NCBI RefSeq assembly: GCF_014196715.1
Contig: NZ_JACIEF010000001.1
Location: forward strand, 912,872 to 976,871
Source: Pedobacter zeae
GTDB lineage: Bacteria > Bacteroidota > Bacteroidia > Sphingobacteriales > Sphingobacteriaceae
Length of the DNA: 64,000 bases
Direction of reading: 5' to 3'
Every line of letters starts with the position of its first letter. Within the stretch, counting starts at the first letter, position 1. The notes beneath the pieces were generated by a model that ran no database searches, was not told the origin of the DNA, and saw only the letters and a program-made list of their open reading frames with translations. This document shows, piece after piece, positions 36,001 through 43,665 of the stretch. The position numbers and the translations under genes were made by a program.

Positions 36001-36260
36001 TGTACATCCCAGGCAGCACCTCCACTGATCAGTTTGGCCATGCCACCGGTAATTGGCATCACATAGATATCGCCCAGTAAATCAAAAACAATTTCTTGTC
36101 CATCGGCACTTACATCAAGGTTCATCCAGGTACCTTCATCTGTATTTAGGGTGAAGTTTTTTGTAGTACCCAGATATTTTTCAATGTCCCATTTTTTTTC
36201 CTGGGCATAAGAACTGAAAAACAGCAAGGAGAGAGCAGAGAGAAAATAGAGGTGTTTCAT
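33033..36260 (-). CDS. Exported TolB-like/amidohydrolase fusion protein
   Basis: A 1075-residue exported protein from the ATG at 36260, with signal peptide MKHLYFLSALSLLFFSSYAQ. Residues ~40-600 contain repeated PD40/TolB-like blades (SPDGKYISYTSDKSG, SPDGRYVYFSED, SPDGKYVVYTTW), so a beta-propeller. The C-terminal ~400 residues are an amidohydrolase with the HxH metal motif in GIVDVHAHLRTSPDG (near residue 703), HTGIEHSIPV and GAHGQIQGLGAHWE as further ligands. Similar fusions are annotated as amidohydrolases of unknown substrate; the propeller could present a peptide or polymer substrate. It is convergent-free and divergent from recQ, with 72 bases between starts. Confidence 0.85.
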   Translation of the reverse strand: MKHLYFLSALSLLFFSSYAQEKKWDIEKYLGTTKNFTLNTDEGTWMNLDVSADGQEIVFDLLGDIYVMPITGGMAKLISGGAAWDVQPRFSPNGKYISYTSDKSGGDNIWIMNRDGSGKKQVTKENFRLLNNATWMPNSEYLVARKHFTASRSLGAGEMWMYSINGGDGVQLTKRKNDQQDAGEPNVSPDGRYVYFSEDVSPGPNFEYSKDPNATIYAIRQLDLTTGKLTTLINEQGGACRPQVSPDGNMIAFVKRVRLKSTLYVQNLKTGEEWPVNEDLSHDQQETWAIFGVYPNFAWTPDSKSIVFYAKGKIRKTEISTLINTTIPFQANTIQTVQQALHFEQQVFSNEFSSKMLRQLTTSPDGKTIVFNAAGYLYKQELPVGIPERLTNGLDFEFEPAFSPDGKYVVYTTWSDELRGAIKRTDLKSGKTITLSDEKGFYYSPQYSTKGDKIVFRKGSGNDVLGYNYGRGTGIFIMPASGGAKTLISDNGIRPQFNNTDTRIYFQSYADGKKALKSIDLNGANERTHFTSQYANQFVISPDNKWLAFNELFNVYITPMINVGTAQDASAGNKAIPVAKVTTDGGTYIQWSTDSKTLHWTLGPKYFTIDVNSAFNFDGTTPKTEASSVEINLTLKSDVPTGTVALKGARIISMKGDEVIENGTILTDGNKITAIGKSDAVTIPANAKVIDVNGKTIMPGIVDVHAHLRTSPDGITPQSDWSYMANLAFGVTTSHDPSSNTEMVFSQSEMLRAGRMIGPRVYSTGSILYGADGDFKVVINSLDDALAHLRRLKAVGAFSVKSYNQPRREQRQQILEAARQLKMEVVPEGGSTFFTNMNMVADGHTGIEHSIPVLPVYKDVTTLWNSTEVAYTPTLIVAYGGQWGENYWYDRTNVWENEKLMTYTPRSIIDARARRRTTSEYSDYNHIDIAKAAKQIADGGTKVNLGAHGQIQGLGAHWELWMLVQGGFSPLQAIRAATLNGASYLGMNKEIGSLEVGKLADMVIMDANPLDDIRNSEKIKYVMINGRLYDSATLNEVGTREKLRGKLWFENIKGNGYIIPTGESETWTFTVPHCD

Positions 36261-36311
36261 CAAATTTTTGATTAATTGTGCTGCAATTTAGCAATATCAA
36301 CAGCTTTTTTA

Positions 36312-36319
36312 TAGTTTTG
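36312..36319 (+). promoter_or_regulatory. -7 box TAGTTTTG of recQ
   Basis: TAnnTTTG match ending 13 bases before the recQ ATG at 36333, so a very short leader. Confidence 0.45.
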
Positions 36320-36332
36320 ATACTGCCGATTT

Positions 36333-38225
36333 ATGACAGCAATAGAGATTTTACAAAAATATTGGGGATACCAGGCTTTCAGGCCACTGCAGGAAGATAT
36401 TATTGCTTCGGTTTTAGAAGGGAAAGATAGCTTAGCCCTTTTACCCACCGGGGGTGGCAAATCGATTTGCTTTCAGGTGCCTGCAATGGTAAAAGAAGGC
36501 ATTTGCATTGTGGTTTCGCCCCTTATTGCCCTGATGAAAGATCAGGTAGAAAACCTAAAATCGAAAGGGATCGAAGCCATAGCGATCTACGCAGGAATGG
36601 GTAAACGCGAAATAGATATTCTGCTCGACAACTGTATCTACGGTAAAATTAAATTCCTTTATCTGTCTCCGGAACGCTTATTGGCCGATTTAGTACGCGT
36701 GCGTATTTCGTATATGAATGTAAACCTTATTGCGGTTGATGAGGCACACTGCATTTCGCAATGGGGTTACGATTTTCGGCCACCCTACCTGGAGCTGTCC
36801 AAACTCCGCGAAATTTTGCCGGATGTTCCGGTTTTAGCACTTACTGCCACTGCCACTGATTTTGTAAGAAAAGACATTATAGAAAAACTCGAAATGAAAG
36901 CCCCAGAGGTTTTTGTTAAAAGTTTCGCCAGGGAAAATTTAAGTTATGTGGTTTTCGGTAACGAAGATAAATACAAAAAGCTGATCGATATTTGCCAGAA
37001 TGTAAAAGGAGCGGGACTGGTTTATGTGCGTAACCGCAGGGAAACTGCCGAAGTAGCCAATTTTATTAACCGAAATGGTATCAAGGCCGATTTTTACCAT
37101 GCTGGGTTAGAACGTGGCGTTCGTTTTTTGAAACAGGAGGAATGGAAAAACAATAAAACCCGGATCATGGTGGCAACCAATGCTTTCGGAATGGGTATCG
37201 ATAAAGCCGATGTGCGTTTTGTGGTGCACCTTGATCTGCCCGAGAGCCTGGAGGCGTATTACCAGGAAGCCGGAAGGGCCGGACGTGATGAAAAAAGGAG
37301 CTATGCGGTGCTATTGGCCCATCAGTCTGATATCCTTGGCCTGGAATCCCGGTATTTAGATAGTTTTCCTTTACCGGATGAGATCAGAAAAACCTATCAT
37401 TACCTGGGCAATTATTTTCAATTGGCCTTTGGAGCAGGAGAAGGTTTAACCTTTGATTTTGATATTGCCGATTTTTGCAAACGGTTTAATATAAGTATAT
37501 TAAAAACCATTTCTGCACTTAAATTTTTAGAGCATGATGGCTACTTAACCCTTTCCGAAAGTGTTTTTCTGCCATCCAGGATAATGTTTATTGCCGGTCA
37601 TGAAGATATTTACCGTTTCCAGATCGAAAATAAAGCTTACGATGGCATTATCAAAACCATTTTGCGCTCACATGGAGGTGCCTTTGATGGTTTTGTGAAA
37701 ATAAATGAAGCTGATCTTGCTAAAAAAACCGGACACTCTTACCAAGAAATTATCGCACTGCTTAATAAACTCCAAAGCATTGAACTGCTTACCTATATCC
37801 CGCAAACTGATCAGCCCCAATTGCAATATGTCAGGCCCCGGGTAGATATGGATCATTTCGACCTTGATGTAAAATACCTCAACCTGAGAAAAGAGATTTT
37901 ACATAAACAGATTAATGCGGTGGTGGCTTATGCTACCTCTAATGTATGCCGGAGTGTGCAATTGTTAAACTATTTTGATGAATACCATGCTTCAAAATGT
38001 GGTGTCTGCGATGTTTGTCTGGCTGAAAAAAGAGCGGAAAACCAAAATAAGATGGGAGAACAAATCGAATTTGAAATTTTCTCTTTACTTCAGCAGCAAC
38101 CTTTAGGCCTCGATGACCTGGTTACCAATATTAAAAATGGAACTGAAACTGAAAGGATTGAAACGATCAGGGAATTATTAGATGCCGGTAAGATTAAAAC
38201 TGACGGGAAGAAATATTATATTTAG
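36333..38225 (+). CDS. recQ: ATP-dependent DNA helicase RecQ
   Basis: A 630-residue SF2 3'-5' helicase. Motif 0 [18 protein letters not shown], Walker [20 protein letters not shown] box [16 protein letters not shown], motif III ALTATAT, motif [21 protein letters not shown] and [12 protein letters not shown] are all present. The RecQ-C zinc site is formed by [10 protein letters not shown] followed by CGVCDVC near residues 545-570. The C-terminal ~60 residues do not look like a canonical HRDC domain. Likely works with Topo III in recombination intermediates. The stop codon directly abuts a heptamer tandem repeat. Confidence 0.93.
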   Translation: MTAIEILQKYWGYQAFRPLQEDIIASVLEGKDSLALLPTGGGKSICFQVPAMVKEGICIVVSPLIALMKDQVENLKSKGIEAIAIYAGMGKREIDILLDNCIYGKIKFLYLSPERLLADLVRVRISYMNVNLIAVDEAHCISQWGYDFRPPYLELSKLREILPDVPVLALTATATDFVRKDIIEKLEMKAPEVFVKSFARENLSYVVFGNEDKYKKLIDICQNVKGAGLVYVRNRRETAEVANFINRNGIKADFYHAGLERGVRFLKQEEWKNNKTRIMVATNAFGMGIDKADVRFVVHLDLPESLEAYYQEAGRAGRDEKRSYAVLLAHQSDILGLESRYLDSFPLPDEIRKTYHYLGNYFQLAFGAGEGLTFDFDIADFCKRFNISILKTISALKFLEHDGYLTLSESVFLPSRIMFIAGHEDIYRFQIENKAYDGIIKTILRSHGGAFDGFVKINEADLAKKTGHSYQEIIALLNKLQSIELLTYIPQTDQPQLQYVRPRVDMDHFDLDVKYLNLRKEILHKQINAVVAYATSNVCRSVQLLNYFDEYHASKCGVCDVCLAEKRAENQNKMGEQIEFEIFSLLQQQPLGLDDLVTNIKNGTETERIETIRELLDAGKIKTDGKKYYI

Positions 38226-38335
38226 ATGTGAGATGTGAGATGTGAGATGTGAGAGGTGAGAGGTGAGATGTGAGAGGTGAGAGGTGAGAGGTGAGAGGTG
38301 AGAGGTGAGAGGTGAGAGGTGAGAGGTGAGAGGTG
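38224..38335. repeat. Heptamer tandem repeat, 16 units
   Basis: Sixteen perfect 7-base units in a row: four AGATGTG, two AGAGGTG, one AGATGTG, nine AGAGGTG. It starts within the recQ stop codon and is non-coding. Two unit types suggest expansion of a variant by slippage. Copy number is probably variable between strains. Confidence 0.9.
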
Positions 38336-38369
38336 AGAAAAATGACCAAACAAGTTAGCAATAAAATAT

Positions 38370-38377
38370 TAGTTTTG
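38370..38377 (+). promoter_or_regulatory. -7 box TAGTTTTG of the MFS gene
   Basis: TAnnTTTG match 58 bases before the ATG at 38436 and just after the heptamer array. Confidence 0.4.
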
Positions 38378-38435
38378 TAATGAACTATAATCTGTAATCA
38401 AACAATCAATATAATCTTTCCGCGAAGCGAAAAAA

Positions 38436-39728
38436 ATGATAGAAAAAGACAATAAGAAAACCATCCGTTCTTGGGCTTTCTTCGATTGGGCAAATTCTGC
38501 CTATAACCTGGTCATCACCTCAACAATTTTTCCCGTTTATTATGTAGCCATTACCACCACAAAGGAACATGGGGATGAAGTTACCTTTTTCGGAAGAACG
38601 TTCATTAATACCGTTTTATCCAATTATGCACTGTCATTCGCTTACCTGATTATGGTGGTTTTGCTGCCAATATTATCGTCTTATGCCGATGCCAAGGGGA
38701 AAAAGAAATTTTTTATGCAATTGTTCACTTATATCGGTTCAATTGCCTGTATGGGATTGTTTTTCTTTAAACTTGAAACGCTGGAAGCGGGAATTATCTG
38801 CTTTGTTCTGGCCGCTATGGGCTATGTAGGCGGAGTAATGTTTAACAATTCTTACCTGCCAATTGTTGCTTCTGCCGAAAATCAGGATAAGGTTAGTGCT
38901 CAGGGTTTTTCTTATGGCTATGTTGGAAGTGTTTTGTTACAACTCATCTGCTTTGTTTTTGTATTGAAACCCGAACTATTCGGTATAACGGATAAATCGC
39001 TGCCTGCACAGATCTCATTTTTGCTTGTGGGCATCTGGTGGTTTTTATTTGCCCAGATTCCATTTAAGGTGTTACCCAAAGATTTACCCAATCCTTCAGC
39101 AGCAGGTAGGGGGATTATAAAAAGTAGTTTCCACGAATTTGTGAAAGTGTGGAACCAACTTAAACAGATGAGTTTTTTAAAAACCTATCTCCTTGCTTTT
39201 TTCTTTTATTCAATGGGCGTACAAACCATTATGCTGGCAGCAGCCGGTTTTGGTGCCAAGGTTTTAAAACTGGAATCGGGAAGTTTGATTGCCGTAATAC
39301 TCATTATTCAATTGGTTGCCATTTTAGGCGCCTGGTTAATGTCGCTTTTAGCAAAGAAACTGGGGAATATAAATGTTTTAATCATTGTGGTGCTCATCTG
39401 GATAGGTTGCTGTATTTATGGCTATACCATCACAAACGCTTTGCAGTTTTATGTCCTGGCAGCAATAGTGGGATTAATAATGGGGGGTATACAATCATTG
39501 TCGCGCTCCACTTATTCGAAAAACATTCCTGAAAACACTACAGATACGGCGTCTTTTTTTAGTTTTTACGATGCTACAGAGAAATTGGCAATTGTTATCG
39601 GTTTATTCAGTTTTGCGCTTATTGAGGGGATTACGCATAATATGCGTCAATCGATCATCGCTTTGGCATCATTTTTTATAATTGGATTAATCTTTTTGCT
39701 GATCTCAAGGAAAATTGAGCGCAAATAA
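38436..39728 (+). CDS. MFS transporter, UMF1 (Atg22-like) family
   Basis: A 430-residue protein with about 12 hydrophobic segments. It starts KKTIRSWAFFDWANSAYNLVITSTIFPVYY, the characteristic UMF1/Atg22-like N-terminus (WAFFDWANSAY). A further family motif is GGIQSLSRSTYSKNIPEN in the loop before the last helices. Vacuolar Atg22 relatives export amino acids, but bacterial substrates are unknown. It is followed 34 bases later by the LutA-like gene, which has its own candidate promoter. Confidence 0.85.
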   Translation: MIEKDNKKTIRSWAFFDWANSAYNLVITSTIFPVYYVAITTTKEHGDEVTFFGRTFINTVLSNYALSFAYLIMVVLLPILSSYADAKGKKKFFMQLFTYIGSIACMGLFFFKLETLEAGIICFVLAAMGYVGGVMFNNSYLPIVASAENQDKVSAQGFSYGYVGSVLLQLICFVFVLKPELFGITDKSLPAQISFLLVGIWWFLFAQIPFKVLPKDLPNPSAAGRGIIKSSFHEFVKVWNQLKQMSFLKTYLLAFFFYSMGVQTIMLAAAGFGAKVLKLESGSLIAVILIIQLVAILGAWLMSLLAKKLGNINVLIIVVLIWIGCCIYGYTITNALQFYVLAAIVGLIMGGIQSLSRSTYSKNIPENTTDTASFFSFYDATEKLAIVIGLFSFALIEGITHNMRQSIIALASFFIIGLIFLLISRKIERK

Positions 39729-39740
39729 CCGGCAAAATTG

Positions 39741-39748
39741 TAAGTTTG
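39741..39748 (+). promoter_or_regulatory. -7 box TAAGTTTG of the LutA-like gene
   Basis: TAnnTTTG match 14 bases before the ATG at 39763. Confidence 0.45.
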
Positions 39749-39762
39749 CAGTCGTTTAGTAT

Positions 39763-40503
39763 ATGATGAAAGTAGAATTATTTGTTCCCTGTTTTGTAGA
39801 TCAGTTATACCCCGAAACTGCCTTTAATACGCTAAGGTTACTGGAAAAATCGGGATGTGAGGTGAGCTATAATTCAAAGCAAACCTGTTGCGGACAACCG
39901 GCATATAATGCGGGGTATTGGGATGAAGCGAAAGAAGTGGGTACGAAATTTCTGAACGATTTTACCGAAAATACTTATGTGGTAGCACCATCGGCATCGT
40001 GCGTAGGGATGGTGAAAGGTGGTTTTAACGATCTTTTTACCAATACTATTGTACACAACAAATGCCGTAGCCTGCAATCGAATATCTGGGAGCTTTCTGA
40101 TTTCCTGATCAATGTGGCCAAAAAAGATTATTTCGGTGCTGAACTGGAAGGTAAAGCGGTTTATCACGATTCGTGCAGCGCTTTACGCGAATGCAAAATC
40201 AAAGATGAACCCCGCCAGCTTTTATCAAAAGTACATGGTTTGGAAATGATCGAAATGGAAGATACCGATATGTGCTGCGGTTTTGGCGGTACTTTTGCCG
40301 TAAAATTCGACGCTATTTCTTCAGCCATGGCCGAACAGAAAGTTAACCATGCATTGGCTCAACAAGCCGATTATATTATTTCTACGGATTTATCGTGCCT
40401 TTTACACCTTCAGGGGTATATCGATAAAAATAAGCTGCCGATCAAAACCATGCACATTGCCGATGTGCTTTGTAACGGTTGGCTGGAGAGTACTGAATAT
40501 TAG
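39763..40503 (+). CDS. LutA-like cysteine-rich (CCG-domain) protein
   Basis: A 246-residue protein with two cysteine-rich CCG domains: VELFVPCFVDQLYPE...QTCCGQPAYNAGYW and YHDSCSALRECKIKDE...DMCCGFGGTFAVKF. This is the architecture of LutA, part of the LutABC L-lactate oxidation complex, and of glycolate oxidase GlcF and heterodisulfide reductase B relatives. No lutB or lutC neighbour is seen, so it may act with partners elsewhere. It could equally begin at the second ATG, 39766. A lone copy makes the lactate assignment tentative. Confidence 0.8.
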   Translation: MMKVELFVPCFVDQLYPETAFNTLRLLEKSGCEVSYNSKQTCCGQPAYNAGYWDEAKEVGTKFLNDFTENTYVVAPSASCVGMVKGGFNDLFTNTIVHNKCRSLQSNIWELSDFLINVAKKDYFGAELEGKAVYHDSCSALRECKIKDEPRQLLSKVHGLEMIEMEDTDMCCGFGGTFAVKFDAISSAMAEQKVNHALAQQADYIISTDLSCLLHLQGYIDKNKLPIKTMHIADVLCNGWLESTEY

Positions 40504-40536
40504 CCCTCAGCCCCTAAAGGGAGAAGATCTTTAAAT

Positions 40537-40565
40537 CTACCAGATTTCTGAAACCTGATAGGTTT
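40537..40565 (+). terminator. Degenerate CCTGATAGG hairpin after the LutA-like gene
   Basis: CTACCAGATTT (40537-40547) pairs imperfectly with AAACCTGATAG in 40551-40565, followed by a T-rich stretch. It is placed 34 bases past the stop and probably acts as terminator. Confidence 0.5.
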
Positions 40566-40788
40566 TCTATTTAATTTAACGTGTTTTTATCGGGATTAAG
40601 CAAGGGGCGGGATTGTTGCAAAAGAACTACGGGTATTGCTTTCCTGAAAGAAAAGATCAGATCAATTGGATGAGTTGATCAATGATCGGAAATCATCAGG
40701 ATTGTAATATTTAAATTACTTTCAGCACAAATCTGTCTTTAGGGCATCTAATTACAATCTTTAACATGTTTTATATTGCAATCTACAA

Positions 40789-40796
40789 TATCTTTG
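40789..40796 (+). promoter_or_regulatory. -7 box TATCTTTG of the GLPGLI gene
   Basis: TAnnTTTG match 48 bases before the ATG at 40845. Confidence 0.45.
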
Positions 40797-40844
40797 TTAA
40801 ACCTTTTAAAGGCTTTTATATCTAACAGACAAAACAAAATCATA

Positions 40845-41738
40845 ATGAAAAAAATATTCATCGCGTTAATGGGAGTAATGTCTATTGTGGCTGTTGCAAA
40901 TGCACAAAAGAAAACTTCAGGCGCAATACAGTTTGAAAATACCATCGATCCGGCTGCTATGGCCTCGGCCAGCGGTATACAGTTAACCGACCAGATGAAG
41001 GCTAGGATGCCTTCATCAAGTAAAACCAATTTCGAATTATTGTTTACGGCAACAAATGCCAGTTATATGCCTGTTGAAGAAACCGAAGACAGCAATGGTG
41101 CAGGTGGCGGTGGCGGCGGAATGGGCCGTATGATGATGCGTTTTGGTGGCGGAGGTGGTAACCGCGAATACTATTATACTTTCGCTGATAAAAGCCTGGT
41201 AGAAGTTTTTGACCTGAACGATACAACATACTACATGCCAAGCAAGTTAACCTTGTCTACATCGGGCCCTATAGGTTCGTTCAGGATGGGTGGCGGAAAC
41301 CCGAACGATACAACCAAGGCAAAACCTGTGGCGCCAACCATCGAAGTGGTTAAAACCGATTCTACCAAACAGATTTTAGGTTTTACCTGTCACCAGGCAA
41401 TTGTAAGATCGACCAGGCCAATCAAAATTTTGGATATGGATAAAAACGTTGTCGAAGAAACCAAAATCTGGTACACCAAAGATTTAGGCTTCGATTTTTC
41501 TCCAAATCCAAATATGTGGACAGAAGGCGCGGTTCTGGCTATTGAAGGGCGGGGCAACAGTTCTATTGCCAAAAGCATCGAATACAGAAATGTAAGTTCG
41601 AAAGATGTAACCGCACCCAAAAAGGCAAAACTGATTACTGCTGAAGAATATAAAACTAAAATGGAGAACATGATGAAACGTTTTAGACAGAACAGACCTG
41701 GTGGCGGTGGCCAGATCAGGGCATTTGGGATGAACTAG
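40845..41738 (+). CDS. GLPGLI family exported protein
   Basis: A 297-residue exported protein with signal peptide MKKIFIALMGVMSIVAVANAQ. The start at 40845 is chosen to put the signal peptide first; the open frame extends to 40776. Typical features of the GLPGLI family include LLFTATNASYM near residue 65, a lengthened glycine-rich GGGGGGMGRMMMRFGGGGG segment, and WYTKDLGFDFSPNPNMWTEGAVLAIEG in the second half. The family is common and uncharacterised in Bacteroidota. The low-complexity Gly/Met insert is unusual. A strong terminator follows at 41834. Confidence 0.75.
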   Translation: MKKIFIALMGVMSIVAVANAQKKTSGAIQFENTIDPAAMASASGIQLTDQMKARMPSSSKTNFELLFTATNASYMPVEETEDSNGAGGGGGGMGRMMMRFGGGGGNREYYYTFADKSLVEVFDLNDTTYYMPSKLTLSTSGPIGSFRMGGGNPNDTTKAKPVAPTIEVVKTDSTKQILGFTCHQAIVRSTRPIKILDMDKNVVEETKIWYTKDLGFDFSPNPNMWTEGAVLAIEGRGNSSIAKSIEYRNVSSKDVTAPKKAKLITAEEYKTKMENMMKRFRQNRPGGGGQIRAFGMN

Positions 41739-41833
41739 TATCTTAGACTTTAGATTTCAGAAGTTGGCATGGCACAGCGCAAGGCACAAACTTCGGAAGT
41801 CAGGAATTACAACCACCATAATAATTCTATTTG

Positions 41834-41865
41834 GCCCTTAAAGCTTAAGCTTTAAGGGCTTTTTT
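41834..41865 (+). terminator. Strong intrinsic terminator
   Basis: GCCCTTAAAGCTT (41834-41846) and its exact complement (41847-41859) form a 13-bp palindrome followed directly by TTTTTT. It is about 95 bases past the end of the GLPGLI gene. Confidence 0.85.
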
Positions 41866-41901
41866 GTATCATTTTTGAATATTATACTTCATTGTATGCC
41901 G

Positions 41902-41909
41902 TAATTTTG
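41902..41909 (+). promoter_or_regulatory. -7 box TAATTTTG of the acyltransferase gene
   Basis: TAnnTTTG match 51 bases before the GTG start at 41961. Confidence 0.4.
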
Positions 41910-41960
41910 CCATATAAAACAAGAATGACTATTATTGATAGAAAATATTAACTAGCCAAA

Positions 41961-43058
41961 GTGATTACAACTGAAAACCGTACGAATTTACTAGCAAGCA
42001 AGCAGCATTTTGAAATTTTGGATGGATTAAGAGGGGTAGCAGCCATTGTAGTGGTGATTTATCATTTTATGGAAATCGCCATTACCAATTACAATAAGAA
42101 CTTTCTTTCGCATGGTTTCCTGGCAGTCGATTTCTTTTTCTGTTTATCCGGTTTTGTTATTGCCTATGCTTACGATAGCCGTGCACCACATATCGGCATT
42201 ACACAGTTTTTTAAATTAAGACTGATCCGTTTGCATCCGCTGGTGGTTATCGGTTCGGTTTTAGGGCTGATCACTTTCCTTGTTGATCCGTATAGCGATC
42301 TTTATGACGTTTATGGGCTCGGAAAGACCTTTCTTTTATTTTTATCCTCGGTTTTTTTAATCCCATATCCGGCTATGCCCGAGCGGTATACCAATTTATT
42401 CTGCTTAAATGCACCGGCCTGGTCGTTATTTTGGGAGTATATTGCCAATATCTTTTACATCATTGTGCTTTATCGCCTGGGCAAAAAAAAACTAATCCCT
42501 TTGGTGGTTATTGGGGCAGTATGCCTCTGTTATGTTGCGGTTCGTGCTACCAATGTAGGTGGTGGATGGGGCGGACAGAATTTTTGGGACGGCGGGGCGC
42601 GTGTGCTGTACTCTTTTACGGCAGGTATGTTGGTTTATCGCTTAAACTGGATAATCAAAAATAGGCTTGGCTTTTTAGGGATGATTGTATTGTTGCTCGC
42701 AGCCTTTTTAGTTCCTTTTAACGATAAATACAATTTCATTACCGAACCTATACTCGTACTGTTTTACTTTCCACTTTTAGTGGCTTTGGGCGCAGGAGCA
42801 ACATTAAACCCATCGTTTAAAAAGATCTGTAACCTATCAGGCGAAATCTCGTACCCGCTTTACATGGTACATTATCCATTTGTTTGGATATTTTTAACTT
42901 ATGTGGCCGAAGTTCAGCCGGCAGCATCGTCGCTTTGGGTAGTTATCCCCGTTTCGGTACTGCTTTTAATTATTTTCTCTTATTTGGTGATGAAATTCGT
43001 GGACATTCCTTTGCGCAGGTACCTTAAAGAAAAATTTTTAAACCATAACAGAAAATGA
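41961..43058 (+). CDS. Acyltransferase 3 family membrane protein
   Basis: A 365-residue multi-pass protein (about ten hydrophobic segments) of the AT3 family, which O-acylates surface sugars or small molecules using acyl-CoA. It starts at GTG 41961. The family motif LDGLRGVAAIVVVIYHF lies near the N-terminus, with the catalytic His in IYHF; AVDFFFCLSGFVIAYAY and KLRLIRLHP follow. The last motif LSGEISYPLYMVHYPFVW is typical too. It overlaps the lipoprotein gene by 4 bases (ATGA), so the two are translationally coupled. Acceptor unknown. Confidence 0.85.
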   Translation: MITTENRTNLLASKQHFEILDGLRGVAAIVVVIYHFMEIAITNYNKNFLSHGFLAVDFFFCLSGFVIAYAYDSRAPHIGITQFFKLRLIRLHPLVVIGSVLGLITFLVDPYSDLYDVYGLGKTFLLFLSSVFLIPYPAMPERYTNLFCLNAPAWSLFWEYIANIFYIIVLYRLGKKKLIPLVVIGAVCLCYVAVRATNVGGGWGGQNFWDGGARVLYSFTAGMLVYRLNWIIKNRLGFLGMIVLLLAAFLVPFNDKYNFITEPILVLFYFPLLVALGAGATLNPSFKKICNLSGEISYPLYMVHYPFVWIFLTYVAEVQPAASSLWVVIPVSVLLLIIFSYLVMKFVDIPLRRYLKEKFLNHNRK

Positions 43059-43549
43059 AACCGTTAAAGTTTGCCTTGCTTTTCTTTCCCCTAAGTTTAT
43101 TGTTTAGCTGTGTGTCATCTACCAATGATTATGCCTATAACGAGAAGGTGACTTCAATTTTCTTAAGTCAGATGAAGCAGATCGATGAAACAGACAGCGT
43201 CTTCAAAGATACATTAAAGGTTTATCTGAACGGATTTCCTGATTCTATTTTCTTATCGAACAAAGCTGAAAACCTGATCAATAACTCGAAAACAGATCTT
43301 GCTGATATCATGTCACTGAAACCCAGCAAGGCTGCTGAAAAATTTAATAATGACGTAATTTCCTATCTAAAAGCGATAAACGATTATGGTAAAACGGCAA
43401 AGCAGATGCTGCACACGCAAAACATGAATGAAAAGAAGAAAATACATGAACAGCTGATGCTGAAGTATAAGAAACTGAATACTTACCCTGATCGGGTATT
43501 AGCTGTACAGAAAAAATACCTGAATGAAGTGGGCCTGCAAGCCAGGTAA
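43055..43549 (+). CDS. Hypothetical lipoprotein
   Basis: A 164-residue lipoprotein with a lipobox at FPLSLLFSC (modified Cys near residue 19). The rest is helical with charged heptad-like runs (DLADIMSLKPSKAAEKFNNDV, NMNEKKKIHEQLMLKYKKL). No family is recognised. The ATGA overlap with the acyltransferase gene implies a shared transcript, and a role at the same membrane process is plausible but unproven. Confidence 0.7.
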   Translation: MKPLKFALLFFPLSLLFSCVSSTNDYAYNEKVTSIFLSQMKQIDETDSVFKDTLKVYLNGFPDSIFLSNKAENLINNSKTDLADIMSLKPSKAAEKFNNDVISYLKAINDYGKTAKQMLHTQNMNEKKKIHEQLMLKYKKLNTYPDRVLAVQKKYLNEVGLQAR

Positions 43550-43587
43550 AATTTCAAGTTTATCTATCAATAACCATCTAAAATTCG

Positions 43588-43595
43588 TACCTTTG
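43588..43595 (+). promoter_or_regulatory. -7 box TACCTTTG of the thrS operon
   Basis: TAnnTTTG match 70 bases before the thrS ATG. The leader contains a small ATCAC/GTGAT hairpin (43607-43623). Confidence 0.5.
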
Positions 43596-43665
43596 CACAA
43601 AATAAAATCACATTGTAAGTGATCTTTAAAACTTTTTTATTTAAAAATTTAAATCATAGTTGTAG

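Larger units (their letters stand above)
40504..40844. other. Intergenic region: hairpin repeat and GLPGLI promoter
   Basis: Contains an imperfect hairpin at 40537-40565 whose right arm AAACCTGATAGGTTT is identical to one arm of the hairpin at 29164-29195, a GATCAA/TTGATC pair at 40660-40680, and a -7 box at 40789. No gene is seen. Confidence 0.6.

Noticed and set aside
38224..38335. Direct repeats suggestive of a CRISPR array
   Set aside because: The units are contiguous heptamers without spacers, so this is a simple tandem repeat.
43596..43665. T-box or riboswitch in the thrS leader
   Set aside because: Only a weak five-base-pair hairpin is present, and the leader is too short for a T-box.
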